DNA of 15,288 bases from Alphaproteobacteria bacterium (GTDB lineage Bacteria; Pseudomonadota; Alphaproteobacteria; Rs-D84): positions 1 to 15,288 of the forward strand of contig JAGCOU010000017.1 of assembly GCA_017642565.1 (NCBI GenBank), given 5' to 3'. Shown piece after piece: positions 1-6,208 of the stretch (the stretch's first letter is position 1; each line of letters begins with the position of its first letter). Below the pieces are notes generated by a model. That model saw only the letters and a program-made list of their open reading frames with translations. It was not told the DNA's origin and did not search any database. The translations under genes were made by a program, and so were the position numbers.

Positions 1-2
1 GA

Positions 3-374
3 ACAGGAAAGGGGGTCGTAGTAACTACCAATGATGACAATGTTCGATTACATACTGGATGCACAACTTGTCCAGATGGCACATATCCTTATAATGGAAT
101 TTGTAAGACGTGTGAAGCAGGATATTATTGTAAGAATGGAACAAGAACTATTTGTGCCAAAGGCACGTATGCTGGGACGGGACAATCATCTTGTACACCG
201 TGTGCGCGGTATTATACAACCGAAAGCACAGGTTCCACATCTCGCTCTGCATGTGTTTTTGCAGGTATCACATTGAAAACAAGTTCCGCTGAAGAGGAAG
301 CAGGAATTAAATTCCCAACCTGTTTATTACAAGGCGATGTAAATATGACGGTTGTTAGACGAACTTCTAGTTAA
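3..374 (+). CDS. Cysteine-rich repeat protein, 3' end only (5' truncated by window edge)
   Basis: This open frame enters from the left edge and runs 123 codons to TAA at 372-374. It contains no usable start codon, so it is the C-terminal part of a longer protein. The visible part has closely spaced cysteines in the pattern CxxC-P-x-GTY ... C-xx-C-x-x-G-Y-YC-x-NG ... C-x-x-GTY-x-x-x-G ... C-xx-C. Short units rich in Gly, Tyr and Thr repeat this, as in TNFR/ephrin-receptor-like or GCC2/GCC3-type disulfide repeats. After the last Cys pair a short tail follows and ends in RRTSS. Such repeats are known from extracellular proteins, so a secreted or surface role is likely but inferred; the signal peptide would lie outside the window. 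A competing +1-shifted frame at 31-276 lacks this cysteine periodicity and is a shadow. No hairpin terminator is visible between its stop and the rpoA promoter. Family function is unknown. Confidence 0.8.
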   Translation, partial: TGKGVVVTTNDDNVRLHTGCTTCPDGTYPYNGICKTCEAGYYCKNGTRTICAKGTYAGTGQSSCTPCARYYTTESTGSTSRSACVFAGITLKTSSAEEEAGIKFPTCLLQGDVNMTVVRRTSS

Positions 375-379
375 ATTGA

Positions 380-408
380 TTGACTTTTCAAAAATTTTGT
401 TATAGAAT
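380..408 (+). promoter_or_regulatory. Sigma70-type promoter of rpoA
   Basis: TTGACT at 380-385 and TAGAAT at 403-408 are separated by 17 bp, each one mismatch from consensus. Transcription should start near 415, giving a leader of about 65 nt before rpoA. The -10 box overlaps a GAATC (GANTC) site at 405-409, the target of the CcrM methylase encoded in the same window. Confidence 0.65.
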
Positions 409-415
409 CTGCGGG

Positions 416-435
416 CGCGCGGGGAAATCCGTGCG
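416..435 (+). other. GC-rich hairpin at the 5' end of the rpoA leader
   Basis: Bases 416-422 (CGCGCGG) pair with 429-435 (CCGTGCG), with one G-U pair and a 6-nt loop. It stands out as GC-rich in an AT-rich intergenic stretch and begins almost exactly at the predicted transcript start. No T run follows, so it is not a terminator. It could be a 5' stabilising hairpin or a control element of the leader; function is inferred. Confidence 0.5.
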
Positions 436-479
436 TTAATCTGGTGAAAATAATAAACTAAGCCTGATGGAGTATAAAA

Positions 480-1508
480 ATGATTGAAAAAAACTGGATG
501 ACTTTGATTAAGCCAAAAAAATTGAATATCAAAGTCGATGAAAATAATCCTAATATTGCAACTTTGATTGCGGAACCTTTGGAAAAAGGTTTTGGTTTAA
601 CTTTGGGCACAGCATTGCGCCGTGTTCTGTTGTCTTCTTTGCAGGGATGCGCACCAATTTATGTTAAAATTGATGGCGTTCAGCACGAATTCAGCAGCCT
701 TGCTGGTGTGCGCGAAGATGTGACTGATATTATTTTGAATTTAAAAGGTGTTTATTTCAAAGCTTTGACCGAAGGTCAACACAAAGCAACTTTGAAAGTC
801 AAAGGTCCTGCGGTTGTGACTGCTGGTATGATTGAAACAAGTGGCAGTGTCGAAGTTATGAACAAAGACGCTGAAATTTGCACTTTGGATAATGGTGCAT
901 CTTTGGATATGGAAATCACATTGGCTTCTGGTCGTGGTTATGTTTCAGCAAGTGTTAACGCAGTTGATTTGCCTTTGGGAACTATTCCAGTGGATTCAAT
1001 TTATTCACCAATTTTGAACGTAGCGTCTAATGTTTTCCCAACTCGTGTTGGTCAAAACACTGATTATGATAAATTGGAATTGACTGTTAAAACAAATGGC
1101 GCAGTATCTCCAGAAGATGCGATTGCTTTTGCTGCTCGCATTTTGACAGACCAATTGACTGTGTTTATCAATTTTGAAGATCCTGCTCAAATCAGCGCAG
1201 CAAGCGATGAAGAAAAAGCAAAAGATGTTTTGCCATTCGATCCAAAATTATTGAAACATGTTGACGAATTGGAATTGTCTGTTCGTGCAACAAATTGTTT
1301 GAAAAATGACAAGATTAACTGGTTGGGCGAATTGGTTCAAAAGACAGAAAACGATATGTTGAAAACACCAAACTTTGGTCGTAAGTCTTTGAATGAAATT
1401 AAGGCTCAATTGGAAGCAATGGGATTGTCTTTGGGTATGGAAGTACCAGGTTGGCCACCAGAAAATATTGCGGAATTGGCCAAAAAATACGAAGACCCCT
1501 ACAAATAA
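480..1508 (+). CDS. rpoA: DNA-directed RNA polymerase alpha subunit
   Basis: RpoA dimerises to nucleate assembly of RNA polymerase, and its C-terminal domain contacts UP elements and activators. The 342-aa product has the usual length for the family. The N-terminal domain shows the typical segment FGLTLGTALRRVLLSS (about residues 38-53) and an EFSSLAGVREDVTDIILN stretch. The C-terminal domain, after a short acidic linker, carries LSVRATNCLKNDKI, then LLKTPNFGRKSL, LGLSLGM-like and WPPENI elements, which match the helices that bind UP-element DNA. The start ATG at 480 is preceded by GGAG at 469-472. The gene is normally the penultimate gene of the alpha ribosomal operon behind rpsM and rpsK; here it follows an unrelated cysteine-rich gene and has its own promoter. 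rplQ follows after an unusually long 215-nt spacer. Confidence 0.98.
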   Translation: MIEKNWMTLIKPKKLNIKVDENNPNIATLIAEPLEKGFGLTLGTALRRVLLSSLQGCAPIYVKIDGVQHEFSSLAGVREDVTDIILNLKGVYFKALTEGQHKATLKVKGPAVVTAGMIETSGSVEVMNKDAEICTLDNGASLDMEITLASGRGYVSASVNAVDLPLGTIPVDSIYSPILNVASNVFPTRVGQNTDYDKLELTVKTNGAVSPEDAIAFAARILTDQLTVFINFEDPAQISAASDEEKAKDVLPFDPKLLKHVDELELSVRATNCLKNDKINWLGELVQKTENDMLKTPNFGRKSLNEIKAQLEAMGLSLGMEVPGWPPENIAELAKKYEDPYK

Positions 1509-1608
1509 ATTAAATTCTGTGGACGCTTGTTGTGGTTGCCATTTTTCATGTAGGTCTACTACACTTCAAAATGTCAACCACTTCCAATCGTCACACATAA
1601 TTTAATTT
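1507..1608 (+). repeat. 102-nt extended imperfect palindrome / hairpin between rpoA and rplQ
   Basis: Almost the whole stretch folds back on itself. Pairing blocks from outside in are 1507-1516 with 1599-1608 (10 bp), 1518-1521 with 1594-1597, 1522-1525 with 1589-1592, 1527-1529 with 1585-1587, 1532-1538 with 1575-1581 (7 bp), 1540-1545 with 1568-1573 (6 bp), and 1549-1553 with 1559-1563 around a 5-nt loop. That is 39 base pairs, with only single mismatches, one bulge and two small internal loops. It begins inside the rpoA stop codon. There is no T run after it, so it does not look like an intrinsic terminator. It may be a mobile palindromic element or a structured RNA processed between the two cistrons; neither is shown by one copy. 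Confidence 0.75.
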
Positions 1609-1717
1609 CTAACTCTGCAAGGAGTTAGCGAAAGTAAAAACAAAATCTGTGATTCTGGGGGAAAACCTAGGTTGCAGTGTCTCAAAAATCCCCGCATGGG
1701 GCAGAAAACAAAAGGAG
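1609..1717 (+). promoter_or_regulatory. Structured 5' leader of rplQ
   Basis: Directly after the long palindrome lies a perfect 7-bp hairpin, CTAACTC 1609-1615 with GAGTTAG 1622-1628. Further down, CCCC at 1690-1693 can pair either with GGGG at 1698-1701 (4-nt loop) or, as TCCCC 1689-1693, with GGGGA at 1658-1662. The two are mutually exclusive, and TTCTG 1653-1657 can close over CAGAA 1702-1706. The ribosome binding site AAAGGAG of rplQ sits at 1711-1717, just outside. This arrangement would suit translational or RNA-level control of L17 synthesis, but no known leader family is recognised. Confidence 0.4.
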
Positions 1718-1723
1718 TAGTCA

Positions 1724-2287
1724 ATGAGACATAGATTAGCAGGTCGCACTTTTAATCGCGATACAAATGCTCGCAAAGCCTTGTTTATCGGTTTGGCGAA
1801 AAACTTAATTGAAAAAGAACAAATTAAAACTACTTTGCCAAAGGCAAAAGATTTACGCGGCGTAGTCGAAAAATTGATTACTCGCGCAAAGGTTGACACA
1901 GTTGCAAATCGTCGTTTGACTGCGGCTGAATTGGGTAACAATTCTGAAAAAGCAGTTAAAAAATTGTTTGCTGTGTTGGGACCAAGATATGCAAAACGTC
2001 CTGGTGGTTATACCCGCGTTTTGAAAGCAGGTTTTCGTTATGGTGATGCTGCACCAATGGCTATTATCGAATTGGTCGACAGAGATGAAAATGCAAAAAA
2101 AGTTGCACCAAAAACAGTTGCTGCACCAAAAGAAGAACCAGTTGCAAAAGTAACCGAAGAAAAGAAAGCAGCAGCACCAAAGGCTGCAAAAGCAACAAAA
2201 GTTGCTGCTGAAAAGAAAGCGGCTGCTCCAAAGGCAACAGGTGCAAAAAAAGCAGTTGCTGTTAAACGTCGTGCTACTGGCAAATAA
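1724..2287 (+). CDS. rplQ: 50S ribosomal protein L17 with a long Ala/Lys-rich C-terminal tail
   Basis: L17 is a structural protein of the large ribosomal subunit near the exit tunnel. The start MRHRLAGRTFNRDTNARKAL is diagnostic, followed by the family segments LIEKEQIKTTLPKAKDLRG and a conserved PRYAKRPGGYTRVLK region, ending around residue 120 with IELVDRD. Usual lengths are about 120-140 aa; this protein has 187. The extra 60 or so residues form a low-complexity basic tail of Ala, Lys, Pro and Val with a repeated EKKAAAPKA unit (near residues 146 and 165). Start is fixed by AAAGGAG at 1711-1717, six bases upstream of ATG. The gene is cotranscribed with rpoA unless the long hairpin between them interferes, and is closed by a strong terminator. 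Confidence 0.96.
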   Translation: MRHRLAGRTFNRDTNARKALFIGLAKNLIEKEQIKTTLPKAKDLRGVVEKLITRAKVDTVANRRLTAAELGNNSEKAVKKLFAVLGPRYAKRPGGYTRVLKAGFRYGDAAPMAIIELVDRDENAKKVAPKTVAAPKEEPVAKVTEEKKAAAPKAAKATKVAAEKKAAAPKATGAKKAVAVKRRATGK

Positions 2288-2310
2288 TTTTCTGTTAGGA
2301 CGAAAAATTA

Positions 2311-2335
2311 AACCACCCAAGCAGGGTGGTTTTTT
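2311..2335 (+). terminator. Rho-independent terminator after rplQ
   Basis: AACCACCC 2311-2318 pairs with GGGTGGTT 2324-2331 around a 5-nt loop, and the T run 2330-2335 follows. It ends the rpoA-rplQ unit just before the next promoter. Confidence 0.92.
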
Positions 2336-2347
2336 GTTTATATTTAT

Positions 2348-2376
2348 TTGCAACAGGGGGCAATTTATGATAAAAT
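2348..2376 (+). promoter_or_regulatory. Promoter of the 901-aa cysteine-rich protein gene
   Basis: TTGCAA at 2348-2353 and TAAAAT at 2371-2376 are 17 bp apart (4/6 and 5/6 matches). Transcription would start near 2383, leaving a leader of about 20 nt with the ribosome binding site. The position right behind the rplQ terminator supports independent transcription. Confidence 0.55.
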
Positions 2377-2402
2377 ACAACATGAGGAATAAGGAGATTT
2401 TT

Positions 2403-5108
2403 ATGCGTAAACGTATGTTTTTTGTATTGATTGCGTCATTGTGTGTCGCGGAATTTGCGGCTTTGGCGGCGGTTAGTCAACGCGGAAGAGGGGTGTCAAA
2501 TACACCGCCTGCGACAGATACAACAAAAGCATCGACTGCGCGTTCCGCGGTAAAAAAAGATACACCGAGTGTTTCCAAGGGACGTTCTGCAACTAAACCT
2601 GTGGTGGCTGCGCGTGCAGGGACTACGCAAAAGGCGATAAATACCGGGACTAAGGTCGCGGGTGCTGCTGAAAATACTGCTATCCCCCAAGAATGTCAGG
2701 ATAATTTCTTTGGCTGTATGGATGCGTTCTGTATGTTGGATAATGCGTCTGGTGGTCGTTGTCAATGCAGCAATAAAATTACAGAATACGATGCCGTGTT
2801 GGAAGATATTTTAAAACTTGATGAGCAATCTTATGTTATGGCAACCGAAGGTGTCGAACGTATCAAGATGGGAGAGGCAGAATCTCAAATTCTCGCTCGG
2901 GCCAAGGCTGCGGGGGAAAAGGCTGTTGCAGACAGCAAAGACGACAAAAACGATAAATCTAAATTGGCGAGAAAGTTAGATTTATCTGTTTTTGATAATA
3001 ATATCTTTACAGATACTGATAATATCTTTGGTGACAGTTCCGAAGGTGATGTTTCTACTTTTGCCAGCAAAAAGGGTGATGAACTCTATCAGGCTTCGGC
3101 GAAAATGTGCGCCGCGCAGATACCAGCAAAATGCAAAAATTATAACTCTATGTTGCAATTGGTTTATGCGCAAAGAATCAAATCTGATTGTATGGCGTAT
3201 GAAAACAGTTTAAAAGCGCAAAAAAGTCAAAGCCAACAAAAATTGCAAACTGCACAAAAGGCTTTGCGTGATGCCGCTTTGGAAGAATACAACGAACAAA
3301 ACAGATATGGAACGGTCGGGGAATGTGCGGTGGCTTTTGCGCAATGTATGCAAACAACCGCCGAATGCGGTGAAGACTATACAGGCTGTGTGACGTTGGC
3401 GGCAAAAGAAAACGTTAAAAGTACACAAAACGGGGCTATTGCAAAACAACAAAAAATCAAAGGCACAGTTAAGGGTGCTGATATTACATTGGCGGCGTCC
3501 ACAATGGAACAATTGTTATCCAAAAAGCCAATTTGTGAACGCATAACCAAACAGTGTGTTAATGCGAATAAAAATGATGCTGTGTGGAATACGTTTTTAC
3601 GTAATGCTGCACCAGCGTTGAAATCTGCAGAAGAAATCGCGGAACAAAAATTGCGTATGGAATGTATACCAACAATTACTAAATGTTTCCAGACGGCATG
3701 TAAATCTAATTTTGGCGAAGGTGATTCATACGATATGTGTTTGTCTAATCCAGCAACATATAAATCTTTGTGCAAGGTTCAATTGGAACCATGTCTAGAG
3801 GCAACAGGTGGTTCTTATACCAATTTGACAGATTCTTCTTTGTGGAATGGTATTCTGGCGGCGTTAAACGCGATGAAGGTTGATGCATGTACCAAAGAAG
3901 TTAGAGATTGTTTGACATCTGATAATGCATGTGGTGCAGATTATTCGGCATGTATTGGTTTGTCTGCAGATGCTATTATGAAATTATGTCCAGAAGATAA
4001 ATTGACGGCTTGTAAGACTGCAAATGACAGTGGCTCTTATGGCGATGATAATGTAATGGAATATGTTTATAAGGTTGCCCAAGGTATTGCTTTGCAGATA
4101 GACAGCAATATGCAACTTGCATGCGAAAATGCGCTCGATAGTGCGATGGAAAAATATTGTGGCGATAAACAATCTTGTCCAAACATTTCGCTGTTATCGA
4201 GTACGATAACCAATCAAATGCGTGCACAAGTATGTACAGAAGATGGCAAAGAATGTCACGATAGTCCATCTGTATTCAAAGTGGCTGATTTATTAAAAGG
4301 TGATATTCTTGTGAAGGTTCGTGGTCCAGAAATGTCTCAAATAGCCTATAAAGATGGAAATCCGGGCAAAGATGTGTTTAAATTATATAGTGATACTTTT
4401 AAAACCACTGACGAGTTTGATTCTAGCGAGTTCAAATCTAAGGACATTTATACATTAACCAAACAGACAGTTGATATGTTAAATACTGCATGGAATTCTA
4501 AGATTGCACAAATTGAATCGGATCCAAAGGTCAAGGCATGTATGACTGGACGCGATTTTGATAAATTTGGTAAATCAAACGATAAAACAAAAGCAAGATA
4601 TCCAAATTTGACACAGAGTGCCAGAATGAATATCGCGGATGATTTAGTAAAACGTTTTTCATCTGATTACAGTGATGCAGCGAAAAAGATTAATGATGAA
4701 AAGGTGCCTGTGTTGGCAGAAGAACTGGCCAAAAAAATCGAAAAAGAAGTTGGCAGTTTAGAGGATGCTTTGGATGTTTCTAACAAGGCGATATGCGATG
4801 CATATACTCACATTGTAAAATTACCAATAGCTGGTGCTGGTGGTGATAAAATAATAGAACAAAAGACTGCTACGTATAACGCGACCACAAATGAGTGTGT
4901 TATTGTGATAGAAAAATATCAAGCGCATTGGTATAAGAATCCAAATAGAAAGACTTGTCCAACAATTTCTCTTGGAACGTGTGAATATGTGAAAATAGGT
5001 ACCGAAATACAAAAAATAAAACCAGGTGAAGGCGGATTGAAGGATGTGTCTAACACTATGGATTCTGTGAATAGTGTGGTTGAAGGAACTTCTGGGGGGG
5101 GACAGTAA
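2403..5108 (+). CDS. Large secreted disulfide-rich protein with CX6C cysteine ladders, function unknown
   Basis: The product has 901 aa when started at ATG 2403, which AAGGAG at 2391-2396 supports; in-frame ATGs further upstream (from 2202) lie inside rplQ and are rejected. Residues 1-22 form a signal peptide (MRKRMF, a hydrophobic core, then ALA). A Ser/Thr/Ala/Lys-rich linker runs to about residue 95. The body is Cys-rich. Pairs spaced as C-x6-C occur at 98/105, 308/315, 322/329, 378/385, 421/428, 457/464, 496/503 and 510/517. Two modules have four Cys exactly seven residues apart (308-329 and 496-517), both with a CGxDYxxC end. A Lys/Gln/Ala-rich, probably helical segment lies around 275-300. 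Such proteins need oxidative folding in the periplasm or outside the cell. No enzyme motif is seen and no family is recognised. The last codons contain a run of eight G (5094-5101). Confidence 0.9.
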   Translation: MRKRMFFVLIASLCVAEFAALAAVSQRGRGVSNTPPATDTTKASTARSAVKKDTPSVSKGRSATKPVVAARAGTTQKAINTGTKVAGAAENTAIPQECQDNFFGCMDAFCMLDNASGGRCQCSNKITEYDAVLEDILKLDEQSYVMATEGVERIKMGEAESQILARAKAAGEKAVADSKDDKNDKSKLARKLDLSVFDNNIFTDTDNIFGDSSEGDVSTFASKKGDELYQASAKMCAAQIPAKCKNYNSMLQLVYAQRIKSDCMAYENSLKAQKSQSQQKLQTAQKALRDAALEEYNEQNRYGTVGECAVAFAQCMQTTAECGEDYTGCVTLAAKENVKSTQNGAIAKQQKIKGTVKGADITLAASTMEQLLSKKPICERITKQCVNANKNDAVWNTFLRNAAPALKSAEEIAEQKLRMECIPTITKCFQTACKSNFGEGDSYDMCLSNPATYKSLCKVQLEPCLEATGGSYTNLTDSSLWNGILAALNAMKVDACTKEVRDCLTSDNACGADYSACIGLSADAIMKLCPEDKLTACKTANDSGSYGDDNVMEYVYKVAQGIALQIDSNMQLACENALDSAMEKYCGDKQSCPNISLLSSTITNQMRAQVCTEDGKECHDSPSVFKVADLLKGDILVKVRGPEMSQIAYKDGNPGKDVFKLYSDTFKTTDEFDSSEFKSKDIYTLTKQTVDMLNTAWNSKIAQIESDPKVKACMTGRDFDKFGKSNDKTKARYPNLTQSARMNIADDLVKRFSSDYSDAAKKINDEKVPVLAEELAKKIEKEVGSLEDALDVSNKAICDAYTHIVKLPIAGAGGDKIIEQKTATYNATTNECVIVIEKYQAHWYKNPNRKTCPTISLGTCEYVKIGTEIQKIKPGEGGLKDVSNTMDSVNSVVEGTSGGGQ
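5094..5101 (+). repeat. G8 homopolymer at the 3' end of the 901-aa gene
   Basis: Eight consecutive G encode the last glycines before Gln-TAA. In this AT-rich DNA such a tract is conspicuous and prone to slippage. One extra G would let translation continue in another frame to TAA at 5144-5146, adding a tail that ends GRGNTF, just ahead of the terminator stem at 5151. Confidence 0.6.
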
Positions 5109-5150
5109 GTCAACAACCAGCGCAGGGTCGCGGTAATACATTCTAAAACG

Positions 5151-5177
5151 AACCGCCCGTTGTTGGGCGGTTTTTTT
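5151..5177 (+). terminator. Rho-independent terminator between convergent genes
   Basis: AACCGCCC 5151-5158 pairs with GGGCGGTT 5165-5172 around a 6-nt loop, followed by T5171-T5177 on the plus strand. It ends the 901-aa gene. The stem borders the stop codon of the convergent minus-strand gene; on that strand only a short T stretch follows, so a bidirectional action is possible but weaker. Confidence 0.9.
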
Positions 5178-6126
5178 AATCGAGTTCTTCGAGTTTTGTT
5201 ATTACTTTGACACCAGATTCTGTGAATTGTTGGACTGTGTTTTCAAAATCCATGATGTTTTGAGATGCCAGATAAATCACAGGTGTTAAATCGTTCTGTT
5301 TCGCCAATCCCAATAATTCAGGCACGGGCGAATCTATTTGTTTTCCGGCTGCAAACCAGTTTTCGTTATCCATTATCCAAAAATCATCGTCCGCGTGTTC
5401 GTATATTACATATTTTTCGGTTGCAACGAATTCTTTATATGTTTCAAATTCGATATTGTGTGATTTGAAATATTTTGTCGTGTTGTTTTCAATTTCTTTT
5501 TCTGTTGCAATTGGTGTGTCAAAATTTATGTCTGTGAAAGTTGGAACAGAATCATTCATGTCTTGTTCTATGTCATCAGATATATCAAAATCCATAGGTA
5601 TCGGCATAGTTGATTTTTCTTCTGTTGCGTCTTGTTCTGTCGGCGTTTTCACAGGGGGTCTGTTGTATACTGACACTGTGCCCATGAAAGATTTGTGTTG
5701 CTTTGCGCGCTTATATGGTATACGCATTTCGCGTGGCAAATCTGCTGGATATTCTTCATCGTCTTTGTTTTCTTCTTCTTCTGGTTCTGGGGCAGTTTCT
5801 TCTTTGGCTGGTTCTGCTTTCTTTTCAAACAGTTTAGATATAATTGGCAAATTCGATATTAATGGTATTTTAAACAATAATGCCTGTTTGCGATGAATTG
5901 TTAATGTGGTCGCAATGTAAATTGGTATCGCTGAATATACCAAGATTACAAATGTCAGTCCCCAAAAACCGTGAAATGTCGCGTGAAAAAATTTCCACCA
6001 ATATAGTTTGGAAAACATATTAAAATTAAACACAAAACGTGTAATTAACCAGAATACAAAAACATACCATATCGTCCATTTGACGATTAAGACGTTTTTC
6101 TTTAAAAATTCTAGTATCTTTTCCAT
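5176..6126 (-). CDS. Two-TM inner-membrane protein with acidic linker and C-terminal cytosolic domain, function unknown
   Basis: The 316-aa product starts MEKILEFLKKNVL and has two hydrophobic, aromatic-rich membrane segments at about residues 17-35 and 54-75. A basic patch (HRK, residues 78-80) follows. Residues 100-130 are a very acidic Glu/Pro/Asp linker; 130-210 look disordered. The C-terminal domain (about 210-316) looks folded: a YVIYEHADDDFWIMDNENW stretch, then a segment reading PELLGLAKQNDLTPVIYLAS, and a last strand GVKVITKLEEL. Its rhythm faintly recalls Mrr-like restriction-endonuclease-fold domains, but the Q-x-K signature is not clear, so this is only a guess. The gene stands alone, convergent to the 901-aa gene and divergent from the 731-aa gene. 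A near-perfect promoter lies six bases upstream of ATG with no ribosome binding site, so the mRNA is probably leaderless. Confidence 0.85.
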   Translation of the reverse strand: MEKILEFLKKNVLIVKWTIWYVFVFWLITRFVFNFNMFSKLYWWKFFHATFHGFWGLTFVILVYSAIPIYIATTLTIHRKQALLFKIPLISNLPIISKLFEKKAEPAKEETAPEPEEEENKDDEEYPADLPREMRIPYKRAKQHKSFMGTVSVYNRPPVKTPTEQDATEEKSTMPIPMDFDISDDIEQDMNDSVPTFTDINFDTPIATEKEIENNTTKYFKSHNIEFETYKEFVATEKYVIYEHADDDFWIMDNENWFAAGKQIDSPVPELLGLAKQNDLTPVIYLASQNIMDFENTVQQFTESGVKVITKLEELD

Positions 6127-6132
6127 ACTTAT

Positions 6133-6160
6133 ATTATAGACAATGTTTAAGATTTGTCAA
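6133..6160 (-). promoter_or_regulatory. Consensus promoter driving the 316-aa membrane protein gene
   Basis: On the minus strand TTGACA (6160-6155) and TATAAT (6138-6133) are both perfect matches with a 16-bp spacer. The -10 box ends only six bases before the ATG at 6126, so transcription should begin at or next to the start codon. Confidence 0.8.
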
Positions 6161-6208
6161 CTGTTAGATAAAAAATAATGTTGTGAGATAAAATTACAGA
6201 AAAAATTG

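Noticed and set aside
31..276. An 81-codon ATG-initiated frame at the left edge
   Set aside because: It overlaps the cysteine-repeat frame 3-374 out of phase, shows no protein-like pattern, and ends before the real stop.
1853..2383. Long minus-strand frames opposite rplQ
   Set aside because: They are read-throughs of the low-complexity Ala/Lys tail and contain Cys/Phe-rich nonsense without start signals.
2202..2402. N-terminal extension of the 901-aa gene starting inside rplQ
   Set aside because: The stretch is rplQ read in another frame plus the terminator; the signal peptide and ribosome binding site fix the start at 2403.
5456..5896. Plus-strand 146-codon frame opposite the 316-aa membrane protein gene
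   Set aside because: The Ser-rich translation mirrors the acidic linker on the other strand; no promoter or ribosome binding site.
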